Below the pieces are notes generated by a model. The model did no database searches and had not been told where the DNA came from. It saw only the letters and a list, made by a program, of their open reading frames with translations. Below, piece by piece: positions 50,801 through 63,348 of a DNA stretch of 64,000 bases. Each line of letters starts with the position of its first letter. Position 1 is the stretch's first letter. The translations under genes and the position numbers were made by a program. The stretch is from Gibbula magus (taxonomy: Eukaryota; Mollusca; Gastropoda; Trochida; Trochidae): contig OW388291.1 in the NCBI GenBank assembly GCA_936450465.1, positions 35,874,656-35,938,655 on the forward strand, written 5' to 3'.

Positions 50801-51000
50801 CTTTCCAGACAGAGTTGAGCATCAACATTATTTCTAAGAATGATTATATATGCAAACATTATTTTTTATAAGGTAAATGAAATGAAAATGTCAACTCGGC
50901 AAATGTAATTGTAACTTCTCCAAGATCACTTCACTGTAATACTATCCAAGAACGTATTAATTGTGTTATATGTATGATTAACAGAACAGAAAGATAAATA

Positions 51001-52199
51001 TGTTTATTCGTATCAATGGTCAATAGTCAAATTTATAATAGAGTATATGTATAAACGCAACTAAGATAAATAGTCCATTGTATAATAGAGTATATGTATG
51101 AACACAAATTACATAAAAATAAGTAATGTAATCGTCATAAATTAAAAAACTTACTGTGCAACTATTTTCATATTATTTTGTGTTTAACACATTATTGGAA
51201 GGATCCACAACCAATAGTAAAGGTTGATTTGACAAGATTTGTTTCCCCTCTTAATCAAAGTTTTATTTGAAATTTAACATTCACGTGCATTTCTTGTTTT
51301 AAAGATCATGGCAATGTTTATTCAAAATTCTAATCGATGCATGGACAGTGAAAACCAATTTTTTTCAACTTTAATGTTTTGGTCGATACAAGGTTATACC
51401 TTTCCTTCAGAAAGCGATAAATCCTTTTAAGATTTAACTACTTGCAAAACAGGTTTCGTCAGCTGTAATTACAATGTTTAATGTTCTGTAATTTCAAGTT
51501 TTAACCATTATCATACTTAAAGTAAGTGCTCATCAGCATGGTTGTGAGGCTGCAAACAAATTTCGTGTAAGAGACAATTTTGGTGGTTTTCATACTCAAA
51601 TGTCTAATTTGTCCAATAAAGTGAACAATTACTTTCGGCGCCTTATAAACTAACGTTATCATTTTATTTTTTAAACAAGTGTGGAAACAAGACGTTAAAC
51701 CAGACGAATCACACAGAAAGTTTTAATTCTGGTAAAGATAAATATATTCAAGAGTTTATCATTCTTGAAACCAGGAAGCCATACTATTTACTCCAAAACC
51801 TTTTGTCTACAATTGTTTCAGAGCGGGTTCTCTTATTTTGTCGTCTGTGACGCCATGAAATAATTGTTTTTGACATCGAATGACATTTTTTTCTGCTGTC
51901 TGAAGAAAATTCCCTGTTATCTTTTAGTGATTCAAATGGAATAGCCTTGGTAATTAAGAAATTATTACACATGAAAGTGTTTATTTTGACTTTATTGAAA
52001 CTTGTGTATTAAAGTTGTCTATAACTCTCGCTATCGCTCGGGCAATACACAACTTCACATCCGTTTTGTAAAAGTCATATGATAGATATAGATATGATAT
52101 GATATGTATCCAAGACACACCATGCTTTTGATGTCTCAGACACTTGAAAGTTGACAATGTGAACAAAATGTGCAAAATCAGTTAGAAAAAAAAAACAAT
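51001..52199. other. Spacer between duplicons C and D
   Basis: AT-rich DNA without recognised genes. A short duplication (tataatagagtatatgtat, about 51036 and 51081) is visible. C/D matching fades out here. Confidence 0.4.
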
Positions 52200-55063
52200 T
52201 AACCATTGGCCGGCACTATGAGTGTGAACAATCTTTTGTGGCATGAAAAGAAACTGTATATATTCTGTATTCTGTATGTAACATTCTTGAATATGTGTGT
52301 TTCATATTAAGGACATTTTATAATTGGTGAAACATAACTTTCTACACTACACTAAAAGCTAAATAGCAGTCAAATATCTTCCTTTAGTCTAGGTCTGGTT
52401 TCCTCATTTAAACTAAAAAGTCCGTTTTACTGTAGAATATAGAAATTAAAAATGTCCTCTACTTTGTATTCAAAAATATGTCTTGCAACCTTTCATAGGG
52501 TTTCCTGTTTGCCAACAGTGTGATTTGGTTTCACAATCAGATAATTGTGAATAATGTATTGCAATGAACTAGATGGACACAGCTACTGGAACACAGAACA
52601 AATACTTGGAACGAGTCTACTTGTCGATATTTGCAAATACACAAGGGATGAGAGTCTGTAAAAAGCTAGAGTTATCCCTCAGTTGGAATATGAGGTTAGA
52701 AAAAAGCACTGGAATAATCCATTCATAAGGTGAACATTTGTAAATCTGTGATGTTAAAACTGGTCATTAAAAGGACGTTATCATTTTTTTCAATTTCACA
52801 ATACTGTTTAGCTTAGATTTAAATCTCTCGATAGGATTTGGATATTACAAGTCCAGTAAAAATGCAAGATTTCGATCTTTCTAAGAATACTGCAGCTATT
52901 TGGCCTCAGTTAGTTCATGGCTACACTATATCCTGGCTTCTTCACAATCAAAATCTCTACACTATAAAAATTGATATATTATTTTCACAATTATGTCAAT
53001 GGAGCATGTCTATGGTTTTGTATTTTCCACCAGTGGTGATTAATAATAGTTCATTGAATTAAAGTGAAGGTCAAGATCGCGGCGTAAGACGTAAAAAAAC
53101 GTAATGAAAAAATTCAATCCAGAACTTAGTGGGGGCTGCTAATTACTGTTAAGTAATCTTTAATGTTATACTTGAATTTGCCTTTAAAAATTGTCATAGT
53201 TTTATTGGTGAAGCTTTGTCATAGAAATCCTAAGCTATACCTTCTTCTAGAAAAATAAAACAATATCTACAAAAGGTGTTAACTTAATATTTTCAATAAG
53301 GTAATTTACACACTCGTTACCTCTTACCAATACACCTCTTAAAACTCAACACTTTGAACATAATAAAGTAAATATTGTTCACAATGGCAACATAATGGTT
53401 AGAGATTACTAACAATGTGATGAGCGAAATAATTCATTCACATTATATTTGACTTCATAAATTGCATTTCTTTCTCTAAATGTTCAATGTAACGTAATGT
53501 CTGGGCTATATACTAGGTTTCATTCGAAAAAGTGATTTAAAAAATCATGTATTTTGTTGATAGTTAGATTTATATAATTCTCAGAGAATAGAGAATGAGA
53601 AAACGACATACCTCTAACGCTCACAGCAACTGTAAGCAATATTCAAACTCACAAAATATCATGGAAGGTAAAAACAAAACGAACAAAAGCGATTTCAAAA
53701 TTTTGAGAGTCAACACACATGAATAAACGTGATCTTTGTGTTGGCGTGAATTTGGTCTAGACGAATTTGGTCTACAGGAACAATTGTTAACTTTCAACGT
53801 TCATATGTGATCAGAAGTTAGTGGTACGTAATGAAAGACTATTGTGCTCCAAGGCTTTTGGTAATGCCGTCAATAAATAATATCCTGTCGTGAAATGGAA
53901 TGTCATTCATCACTTGGCGTGAGAATGTATCAGTTTTCGTTTGAGCAAGAATATTCCAGCAGAATGTGGGGCATAAGATATATCTGAAGATGGAATGGCA
54001 ACTGTATATAACAATTTATTCCAAAGTAGTGCTTCATAAAAGGATTTTCAACTGTCTGTTTGACACATATGTGTCATCATACTCAACATGATTGACTTTT
54101 CTGACAATAAAAAGGGAAAGATTAATTAACATCAATATAATTAGTTCAGGAAGTCTTATATGAAACAAAATGTTGTGAAATTTATAAGCGTTTTCAATGT
54201 TAACTTGTATATAGTCTTTTGACTCTATAACCGGTCTGGTGCAAACACTTTTGTAATGTTACATCTAAATGTTCACTAGACAACTATTAACCAAGGGGAA
54301 AGGTATTTTAAAATTAACATTAATCTAAAACCTATTTTAAAGGAAGTTATTTATATCATTTTGACGAAGAGAAACAGGCAAAATGCTAACATCAAGATAA
54401 CATGCTGTTATTCAAAGATCAGATAACTCTCTCTGTAAGAGAGAGATACAGAGATATTTGAGATCGCTTCATTCAGCAAATTATTTCATAATGCAGTACA
54501 TTATATAATATAAAACATAGGATATCATTTCAAAAGTATGATTACATTTTAAATCGCAATATTATTAGCTCAGAAAGTTTCCAAAGGTTAAATGTCCAAA
54601 TAATATGTGAACGATTTTCCAAGGATTAAGCGCTAGATTAAATGATTATATGTTTTGCCACCTCATGTTTAAGCATATCTGTATATTCAGTTTTTATCAA
54701 AATGTGTCTATGGTGTTATCTTAAGGAATCAATGGAGCAACAGTCATAAGCTGTCCAGTTGTATGAACACAATCTCTGTTTACTATGTAGTTATTTCTAG
54801 AGGTTTTTGAAGTCCCATAAAAGCTAATTGGTCTAACGGCTTTTTGGGTAATAAAGACATTGCTTTCTCTACAGTGCCAATGTAAAGCAGCATGAACATC
54901 TCTCTTTAACAAGTGATTTGATCAGCGAGGTAACCATATAAAAAGCTATATATGCATCATTTCACATGCATAACGAGCTTGATTATTTGATACAGAAAAA
55001 TATAATTCAAGAAGCAAATATTAATTTAATGAAAGGGAATTTGAACAGGTTTCGAGAATTGAA

Positions 55064-55226
55064 TGTATATTTATAGGATATTAAACGAGCTTCCCTTTTC
55101 TTATCAAGTTTATGTACCGAGTGAAATAATTTTGCTTTGTCTGTAGCCTTGGTGAGAGACAAAGCAAATACATTTTTCATGGACATAAACTTGATATGCA
55201 AGGGGAACGAGGAATGGATCCTATTT
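55064..55226. repeat. Long imperfect palindrome (hairpin), copy in D
   Basis: The outer arms pair from ataggat/atcctat through cttccctt/aagggga to atcaagtttatgt/acataaacttgat. The inner stem tttgctttgtct/agacaaagcaaa is a perfect 12 bp closed by a 14-nt loop. It is therefore one extended hairpin of about 160 nt. The C copy at 44530-44705 keeps most of it. A foldback MITE or a hairpin-RNA precursor are both possible; sequence alone does not decide. Confidence 0.75.
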
Positions 55227-57662
55227 ATTACCAACTTCTACCTCGTACAATTTATTTTGTAATGTAGGATGCATTTAGCAATAGTCATCATTTCTGATAA
55301 ATCAAGGATAGACCTTTAAAAAATGACACGTTTATTCATTGTCATTTGACATCTCATATTAAGTGTCGATCTAAATGACAGGATCTATTTATTTTGTAAA
55401 TAGTTATAGTAAAGTTTGTAGATCAAAAGAACATATCACGGGGTGCTTGTCTTCTCATGAAACACTGAAAAGACCTAATTGGTATAACAGGCCATAAGTA
55501 TTAATCTATACGTTCTCTAACCTTTTGTTAAGTGACAACTCATACACTTATTTGAATGAGAATAGTGTAGATAGTCGAATAAATCATTCCCGTTTTATGT
55601 TTTATGTCATGTTTGATTGTTAAAATTAATTGAATTGTTTTTAATAGTTTATAAAAACATTAAATTAAACTAGTGTCGAAAGTTACTAAAACTAAAACTA
55701 AAACTAAAACAAGAGCCACATGACATTTATCAAATATCATTATTTATCATCCAAAACTGTGTTCCACCGGAGATATCGCTTCTTGTGTGAGATCAAGCAA
55801 TATCTCCCAGTATCATCAAGTAATAACATCACAAAGCAATGACATCACGGCATTGAAAGTCAACTGGCAGACCTGTGTTCACAGATTAACACTTTGTCAT
55901 TGAAACGTAATATCAAATATATCAACGCCAAGTCTGGAAAGTTTGTAACTTTTATCAACTTGAGTTGATATATTTGATATCAGAAGACACTTGGCGAGAT
56001 TCTCTCTATATTTTACGCAAATTCCAATTTCAATGGTTTTTCTTTCAAATACCATGTTGATATACATGTTAACATTAAGACGTTGGTTACAATAGATATG
56101 AAAACCTTATTATTAACCGTTTGAAGTATACATAATTCATTTTCAGGTTAGAGAAAGAAATTGTCTGTCAAAACGTTGACAGCTGACAACTAAAACAGAA
56201 ATTTAATCAGTTAGTTCCAGGGTTGATGGATGTAAGATGTGTATGACTTGCTGACATTTAGATCCTAACTTGATTTTTATTTGACAAAATGATCCAATGA
56301 AAATAAGCATATTGCTCAAAAGTTATTATCATTAGTATTTTTAAACTGATGTTTTTGTGCTGGGTACTGTTGTAACATAACTAGGCAAGTGAAACTAATA
56401 TTTGAATAACCCCAAAAAACACCAAACCAGAACAAGTTTAATTGACTATGCAATTATTCAATTGATATTCAAGTCACATATTGATAACTTAATAAACCAA
56501 ATAAATCCTATGAACGATGAAAAAAAATAATGTTTAAACAAATAATGTTTAAATAAATAAATATTAAACGGAAATCTCAAGGTGTTGACCCTTGATCTTA
56601 TGTGAAAACACTTATAAAAGTTTGCGTTTGACCACAACATAATAATATTTGTAACATTCGCGCTTTATGCTAACATCAAGTGTGACCTCGTTCAAGCAGA
56701 CAAAATTCCTACTCTATACAAAGTATAAAATATGATGACTGTGATCGATCAGTATGTAAAAAAAGAAAAAAACGAACTATTTATGGTTTCAAACAATCAT
56801 ATCACCTTTTGCTTGCATAGGAACATGAGAATGTGAATCTCCATTGTAAATGTCTGGAATTGTGCTTATTTGGAGAAGATAATCGTCGCCAAAATATTAA
56901 ATTAACTATATCACATCTAGTTTTTGGGAACAATCTATTGCAATGTAAGTAAATGAATAGAAGGATGACCTTCTTCTGACAAATTCCGAAAAAGTCCAAC
57001 TGAGAGCTGAAGTGGGATAAATAATTCTATCAATCTTGCTTATTTCCTGCTGGATTCTTATTTCAAATCTCTTTCCTATTTCATAATTAAGATGAGATGA
57101 AGAAAACATAATCTTGTTCCAAATCACACATAAAAAACTGCCTCTGCATTTTAATATTGTACACGATCAACACTCATCTGGTTGCGAAATTGGATCACAC
57201 TTTTAGAAAATATAAAAGTCTTTGAGAACTTGCTGGTAGGCCTGTTAGTCTTATTCTTGAATGGACGCCATTGGAAGACGTAAATATTAGCTTCTGTTCA
57301 ATATGGAATAGGACGTTCTTAATCGAATAAAAAAGCCTGAATAAACATTTACTTTATGGAGGGCAATAGGCTGCCCTTTTATATGAAAGGATCTGCATGT
57401 CACAAATATTCACAACTCTTTTAATCACCATAATATTTTTAAAAGTAAGGGAACCTGAAGTATAACCATTAACAAACATTACAATGGCAGAAATTTATGA
57501 ACGTAGCATCATTCATTCCTCATTGTCACCACACTAAAAAAACCACACGAGGTGCCAGGGGTGGAATTCTGAAAATTGAAATGTTCCAGAAGGTCCATTA
57601 ATCTCGGAAGACAATTGTTTTGACAATATACTTGTTTAAGTTGATCACAAAGCTGTGTCCTA

Positions 57663-57875
57663 TTGGTCTTTTTTATTGTTCAAATTTGCTTTTCGGTGTG
57701 TGCAAATGATGAACGTGCACGTGCAACTGCCATGTTGCAATCTGGTATTATCCAACATGGAGTTGTCAAAGCCGTCAATGTTTCAAAGTCAGCGATCAGC
57801 TTAAAAGCAACCCAAAATGTTGGTTATCGACCCACTTCAGATCTTCCAAGTTCAACAATAAGAATACCAGTTCAT
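57663..57875 (+). pseudogene. Tc1/mariner-like transposase N-terminal helix-turn-helix fossil
   Basis: The frame reads DERARATAMLQSGIIQHGVV, then a helix-turn-helix-like KAVNVSKSAIS, then a segment R-P-T-S-D-L-P-S-S resembling the DRPRSGRP linker of Tc1-family transposases. Only the first DNA-binding subdomain is present, with no catalytic part and no inverted ends. It is shared with C, so it is older than the C/D duplication and separate from the Tc1 element at 58012. Confidence 0.6.
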
Positions 57876-58011
57876 TATTATAACCACCTTTACTTTTAGT
57901 ACTTTGACACATAAATGTAAAAGAATATATACCATTATACAACAGGGTATTATATAAGAAATTATGTTCGCTTCAACCAATATGTTTTGTAATAAAGTAA
58001 AGTTGACTTGA

Positions 58012-59186
58012 ACTAAACTGACGTCCAAAAACAACTTTACACTCGTTTTAAAACGCTCTAGAACAAATAAGACAAACGATTGATGCATGAAATAAAGTGT
58101 ATTGAAAGATGAACATGTCTACATCACAACTCCTGGAGATGATGAGCGTAAAGTGTCACGCTTGTGGATATGGAGGTTGGGTCACAAAACAAAACAGCAC
58201 TTTCAACATCCTTGGGAAACGATACTACACACAGAAAAACCCCTAGGTTCATTAATGTGGTGTATTAGTAACGTGTGTGGCCACCCCATGCCTCAAAACA
58301 CACATATACCCTCCGAAGAATAGAAAACGTCAGTCGTCTGATGACGTCACGTGGTATACGCTGCCATTCTTCTTGAAGTGCCACAATAAATTATTGTCTG
58401 TTGGCTGGTGGGTGTGGTCTCTGTCTAATACGACGATCCATCAGTCCTGTACATGTTGAATCGACTTTCATAAAAAAAGACGACTCTCTGCCAGTCACGA
58501 CGCTACCAACGGCGTACAGTTCGGGCCCGTCTCAATCTCAGTCGACGATATTCCACTGTCAACCGCTGTCCCATGTGTGGCCTGTGCGCTCTAAGTTTAT
58601 AGGCCCTTAGTCGTCTGTCAACTGTCTGTCGGTTGACCACGTGACCAAGGGCATTCCTAGTTGATGACGTCACCGTTAGGAAGCGATTTCGTAAATGTAC
58701 TCAAGTGACGTCATCATGGGGAGTTGTCACCCTCGGTCTTCCCGTCCTTGGCCTGTCCGATGTCTGCCCTGTCTGTCTGTAACGTTACATTAAGTTATTC
58801 ACTGCAACGGGAGAACAACCAAACGTTTTTGCAACACAGGTGTGGGTGGCAGCCATTTCCAGCATTCCCAGGGCTCGCTCGCGTTCTTCTTGTCTTAGGC
58901 ATGGCATATCTTAGGTGGGTTTTTTTCAATGTGGACACCAGACATGCTGTTGGTATCTCTTTTATATCCTTACTGCACGTGCAATATAGGCCACACGCCC
59001 TGAACGTGCTTTTCCATTTTTTGCACTTTTACCAAAAAACATTAGGGGTACAAAGGTTATGTTATACACACAGCAATGTTGGGTTCGGGCGATGTATTAC
59101 CGATTACTTAAGTTCCAATTGATTGTTTAGATTTCGATATTCTCATGTTTTAAAAGTGTAAAGTTTCTTTTGGACGTCAGTTTAGT
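58012..59186. mobile_element. Tc1/mariner-family element, internally deleted, about 1.17 kb
   Basis: actaaactgacgtccaaaa begins the left end (58012) and is inverted at the right end (to 59186). Similarity extends about 40 bp inward (caactttacact/gaaactttacact). A TA in each end fits the TA target duplication of this superfamily. C is uninterrupted at the matching place (about 48028-48060). It carries a transposase pseudogene on the minus strand. Confidence 0.88.
58265..58905 (-). pseudogene. Tc1-family transposase, stop-ridden and missing its catalytic centre
   Basis: Leftwards from 58905: LRQEERERALGMLEMAATH (HTH 1) with a stop after N-N-L-M; RYRQTG and RPRTGRPRVTTP (GRPR-type linker); HLRNRFLTVTSSTRN; NRQTVDRRLRAYKLRAHRP (second HTH); DWQRVVFFYESRF, where the family has DESRF, so the first catalytic Asp is Tyr. 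The frame then passes directly into MDRRIRQRPHPP, ALQEEWQRIP and EAWGGHTRY, the C-terminal signature. About 100 residues that should carry the second Asp and the third acidic residue are deleted. At least four internal stops and a frameshift are seen. Inactive. Confidence 0.9.
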
Positions 59187-61462
59187 ATAATTAAAGTGTT
59201 GAATCTTGTAAACATGAACATGTCGCGGTGAGTTGCCCAAGGTAATTTGCAGGTATTCATTGCAATCAACATAGGAAAATTTTTCAATTCAACCAATCAG
59301 AATCAAGGATACACCGAAGTCATGTTTCATTGTCAGATGAAGTATATTTCTTATTGTTTGTTATCTGGACAAACAAGCGGTCTGGATTGACTCATGTTTG
59401 ACAATAGAGCAATTTAATGGTCACAATCTGGAAAAACATTAGCATTCTTTAGTTTCAAGTGAATTGAAACAGAAAAAGACATTATGTGTAACTGTGAACT
59501 GAATCCTTTACCATAAATAGACACTCTATAAATGCAAAATGGCATTTTTTTATGTAAAAGGTAAAAGAAATAAAATAAAAAAACATCCAAGGGGAGTGTT
59601 TTACAAGTACGATTTAGAATTATCCACTCTTAATGAATATGGATGTCCAGTGGTATTTTTACAACAAATAATTACCAATGGAAACATCACGGTATTGGCA
59701 TGAAGAGTTCATTATGTCCCTAGATTGTTTAGCATATCGATCTAACAGCAAGTTATTTAATACCAGATATCATGGTTTATGATCATGGTAGAAGTATGAC
59801 ATGTGTGATTTAGCATTGACTTAACCATAAGTTATTTGTCACAGACAACACAATTATTCTTAATTAATTCAGAAGTGTTGATTTTTCTGTTGACAACATC
59901 CCAAAGGAACCTGACTAAATGTAGTATCATCAGAAATGATTGTGTGTAATATTGATAGAAGCTTCTGTCAATTAACATTTGGGAAAATATCGATTCCATC
60001 AAGAATCTGAACTATGGATCATTGACTATGGCTCGTCGACATTTAGCAATGAATGTAAGGCAAACAGTCCATGAATAATTTTCCATATTTAGATTGTTTT
60101 AGGTCGAGATTGTAACTGATTTATCAATTTGTCAATGGTGTTTAAGGTTGGTCCAAACTACATGTAAATGTCAGATGTTATAGCGTTGTTCATATAAAAA
60201 ATCGATGTCCATGTTGATAAAATGAGTTCATTCGTGATCAGGGATGCCATTGACGATACAAAGATCGTTATACTTGTACATACAGAGCGTTTAGAAGTGG
60301 CACTGACTGTCTTCGTAACTGATGATACAAGTAATCGTTTCTTAGCGTGTTAAGATTAATGACTTTTGACATTTTCTCAGGTCAAGGTTCAATTGTTGTT
60401 TTCGTGTTGGGAAAATCATATTGGAATATAATGCAACATTTATGTCTCTGGTATAGCCATAAATAACATGATTGACTAAACATAGACTGAATATGAATTA
60501 AAATTTACATACATGCAGCTAGTTTTGCCTAAACGTATAAAACATCAACGTTCTGTCAATTTACGTATTGGCTATGATTTATTTTGGATGAAACATGTCA
60601 CATTATGTCTTATTTGTTATTCAAGTCGAACTAGCTAGATATTTCATTTATCAAAGGTAGTATATAACAATGACGATATCAGTTTCACATAAACCATTCG
60701 CTTCTCCCGTTTTATCAAATGTTAATTGTTAACACTGTCATAAAAGATCATTTCAATGCCTACTTTTTACTCCTTTTCTGCTGTTTAGTATTCTAGTTAC
60801 TGCAAAAAGAGTTACTCGCAGTGTGATGTGAACAGCAGAGTATTCTTTGTTCATACAATTTTAAAATACCATAGATTCAAAAAGTCTTCTACCACGTTGC
60901 GAATTCTGAAATGAAGAAATATGTTACCTTTGCTGTCTATTTAATAACCATGCTGCTGGTATGTATCGAACAAAGATGAATGTATTGCATGGCAGCAGCA
61001 GTATGGTATTATGACTTTAAGTGTCAATATTACCCTGTCTGAACGATTTCAAGATGGTTACAAAACTGAGAAATATTAACTCTGATGTAAAATGTGACTT
61101 ACACAGTGTGTATATCAAAGACTATTTTGATGAATGTAAAAGTTTTGTATAACGCCGACGCTACTCAAACTCAAACCATTCACTGTGTCCAAACCTAGTA
61201 ATTTGTAAAAATGTGGATTTCGTCAGTGATAATTTCAAATTATTTCTTTCAATTGGTTCCTACCTAACTTATTCCTTTGAAAGGTTTTGAAAGAGATAGA
61301 AAAGTACATAACACAAAATCGTGCACCAAAAGATGACTTTTAAGATTAAGTCGCAATTAAAGATGAAGGTTAAATTGATTCTATTAGTGTTTGGACAGTG
61401 TGATGGAAAATAATACGGAAATATAATGGAAAATTTAGGTCTCTGGAATAGCCATACATAAC

Positions 61463-61590
61463 ATACATACATTAGTAGCAGCAGCCAAAGTACAATTTCA
61501 TTCAGGGTAATAATATGTGTAGTGCCTTGAGCAAGCATTCAATGCATGGAAGATTGCTCGATATAATTATCCACTATTTTTATTATTATT
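61463..61590 (+). mobile_element. Short SINE-like tail insertion, about 130 bp
   Basis: Compared with the related sequence at 60430-60500, a block is inserted after ataacat and ends before another ataacat (about 61590), a probable 7-bp target duplication. It contains gtgccttgagcaagcattc and ends in a (TTA)n-rich tail, the form of a SINE or LINE 3' end. The 5' part with any promoter is missing. Confidence 0.55.
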
Positions 61591-61887
61591 TATTATAACA
61601 TTATTGACTAAACATTTCACGAATATGACTTAAATTGATAGAGCTGTACTTATCCGACTTTGTGAATGTTGTATAAGCTACTCGTGGTAGAAACGTTTGA
61701 AGGGAGAATGGGGAGGCGTTTTGAGTGCCATCAGGACAATGCTCGTTCCAACTCGTATGCCATCTGATTTTCTGAGGAAAAGAAACATCACAACGTTGAC
61801 CTGTTACATGTCCTGACATAAACCCTTTGACAGGCGCCAGGTCGAATGATTCATGAGAGGAGTCTTTCACGTGACTGCAGCAAGAAT

Positions 61888-62808
61888 ATAAAGGTTATCA
61901 TGAGAGTGAGTTTTTGGATGGTCAATTTCCTGCGTTAGGAATAAACATTGTATTTTGCGAGCCTTTACCATCCCATAACACACGAGCACGATAACTTCTT
62001 TATCATACAATGTCATTCTTCATTCATTTTCCGCAAAACAGTTTGACAACATTAATTTCAACGTTGAACTTATGTTTAGCTATGCATAATGATATATGCA
62101 AATGAACAGCGTGCTATTCTCATGGTCAAACGACACAAAATAATACCTCCTAAATTATGCTTTCAGTTAAAATACTGGTTATTTTGGCGTGATCTGAATT
62201 TTCAATGTTTTAATAAGTTTCAAAATGCGTTTTAAAAATGAAAAATATTTAACGTAAGGACGGCAATTTCGAACTCAAGTCTTGTCGCTTATGTGTTATC
62301 ATGACTGTGGGCGAGTTCCTTTCTACAAAGAGACCGCCAAGAGTTACTTTCCTTCCGCTCGGTTGCAAATGGCAACTCACATATCACATGGAGAGCTAAA
62401 GTACATATTAAACAGCTTATTCTAAAATCTCCTTCACATAACACACGTTATTGACCAGTGAGGATTGACGTTCGGTAAATGCCTGTAAGTATTTATGAAC
62501 ATGTTTTGTCACTGCTTGTTCATAATAAATTTTGCCTCACTATGCATTGCACAATGTTTGTTTTGTCATTTCTAAAATTAATTTATAAGAAATGAAGCAT
62601 GTTTATTTACATGAAGATGTTATGCTGTTCCGACTGTTACAGCAACAGGCGTTCAAAATGTTAACATTTGTGACATCATTTATAAAAGAAGTTCCGTCAC
62701 TAGATCTCTGTCAGTTTCACTGTCTCTTTATCCGTATATGACCCAAACGGATATAAAAAATATCCGTTGCCTTTATTCTGCCGAGAACACCATCCATTGT
62801 ATGATAAA
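61888..62808. other. D-specific 0.9-kb insertion of unknown type
   Basis: C runs directly from gactgcag (about 50395) to gagagctacaataagagcac (about 50430). In D the same two anchors (61873 and 62820) are about 0.9 kb apart. Near the edges lie tttatcatacaatg (about 62000) and its complement cattgtatgataaa (about 62795), which may be decayed inverted ends. A small hairpin cggatat-aaaaa-atatccg lies at 62749-62767. No coding content was recognised. Confidence 0.5.
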
Positions 62809-63348
62809 GCGTGATATCCTGAGAGCTACAATAAGAGCACTGATTTGAATTATGCCCCGACATTGCGTTTAGCTAGCACTTGAAAGACTCACTCGAAAAT
62901 AATTTTCATCATTTAAACAATTCCTTTTTGTATGATGTGATTAAAATATGTCACAGCCTTTAATTGTTTGCGATCCCTTATTGTTTTTTTCAGGGTACGA
63001 TAATAGTATAACCTCAAAATTATGTGGAATTGTTTTTAGTTCGGTTATACAATACTTAGTTTAGCCTTGAGTGATTTAAATCCATTAGTTAGTGTTGAGA
63101 AAATTGGATTCCAAAAAGATAGATAAACAAAAAAAAAAACAGAAGCATATTTTGGTTACCCTTCATCTCTTGATACAGTATCAACATACATTGTACATAC
63201 TTTGCAACATAAAACATAGTTTTGTAAATCGTTTTTACTATCTTAAAACGTCAGATAAAGCATTATGACCATGAGAATAGTTTGTTTTGAATGCATTGTC
63301 AGTATTGTTTTAATCCCAAAATGAGACATTTTTGCTTCACAACCAACA

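Larger units (their letters stand above)
41200..51000 (-). repeat. Duplicon copy C, about 10 kb, mostly inverted relative to A and B
   Basis: From about 43960 to 50400 the minus strand matches A/B blocks. Examples: 45740-45780 complements 26650-26690; 46250-46290 complements 33310-33340; 46990-47110 complements 23540-23690; 48890-49000 complements 16780-16880. The first kilobase (41250-42250) pairs instead with 52200-53070 in D and resembles the 21780/31600 core in plus orientation. C and D correspond at a spacing of about 10-11 kb. The only clear private insertion in C is the MITE at 46421. No intact gene was seen. Confidence 0.8.

Noticed and set aside
58102..59122. Plus-strand frames of 60-132 codons
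   Set aside because: They lie opposite the minus-strand Tc1 transposase pseudogene, which explains their relatively high GC and length.
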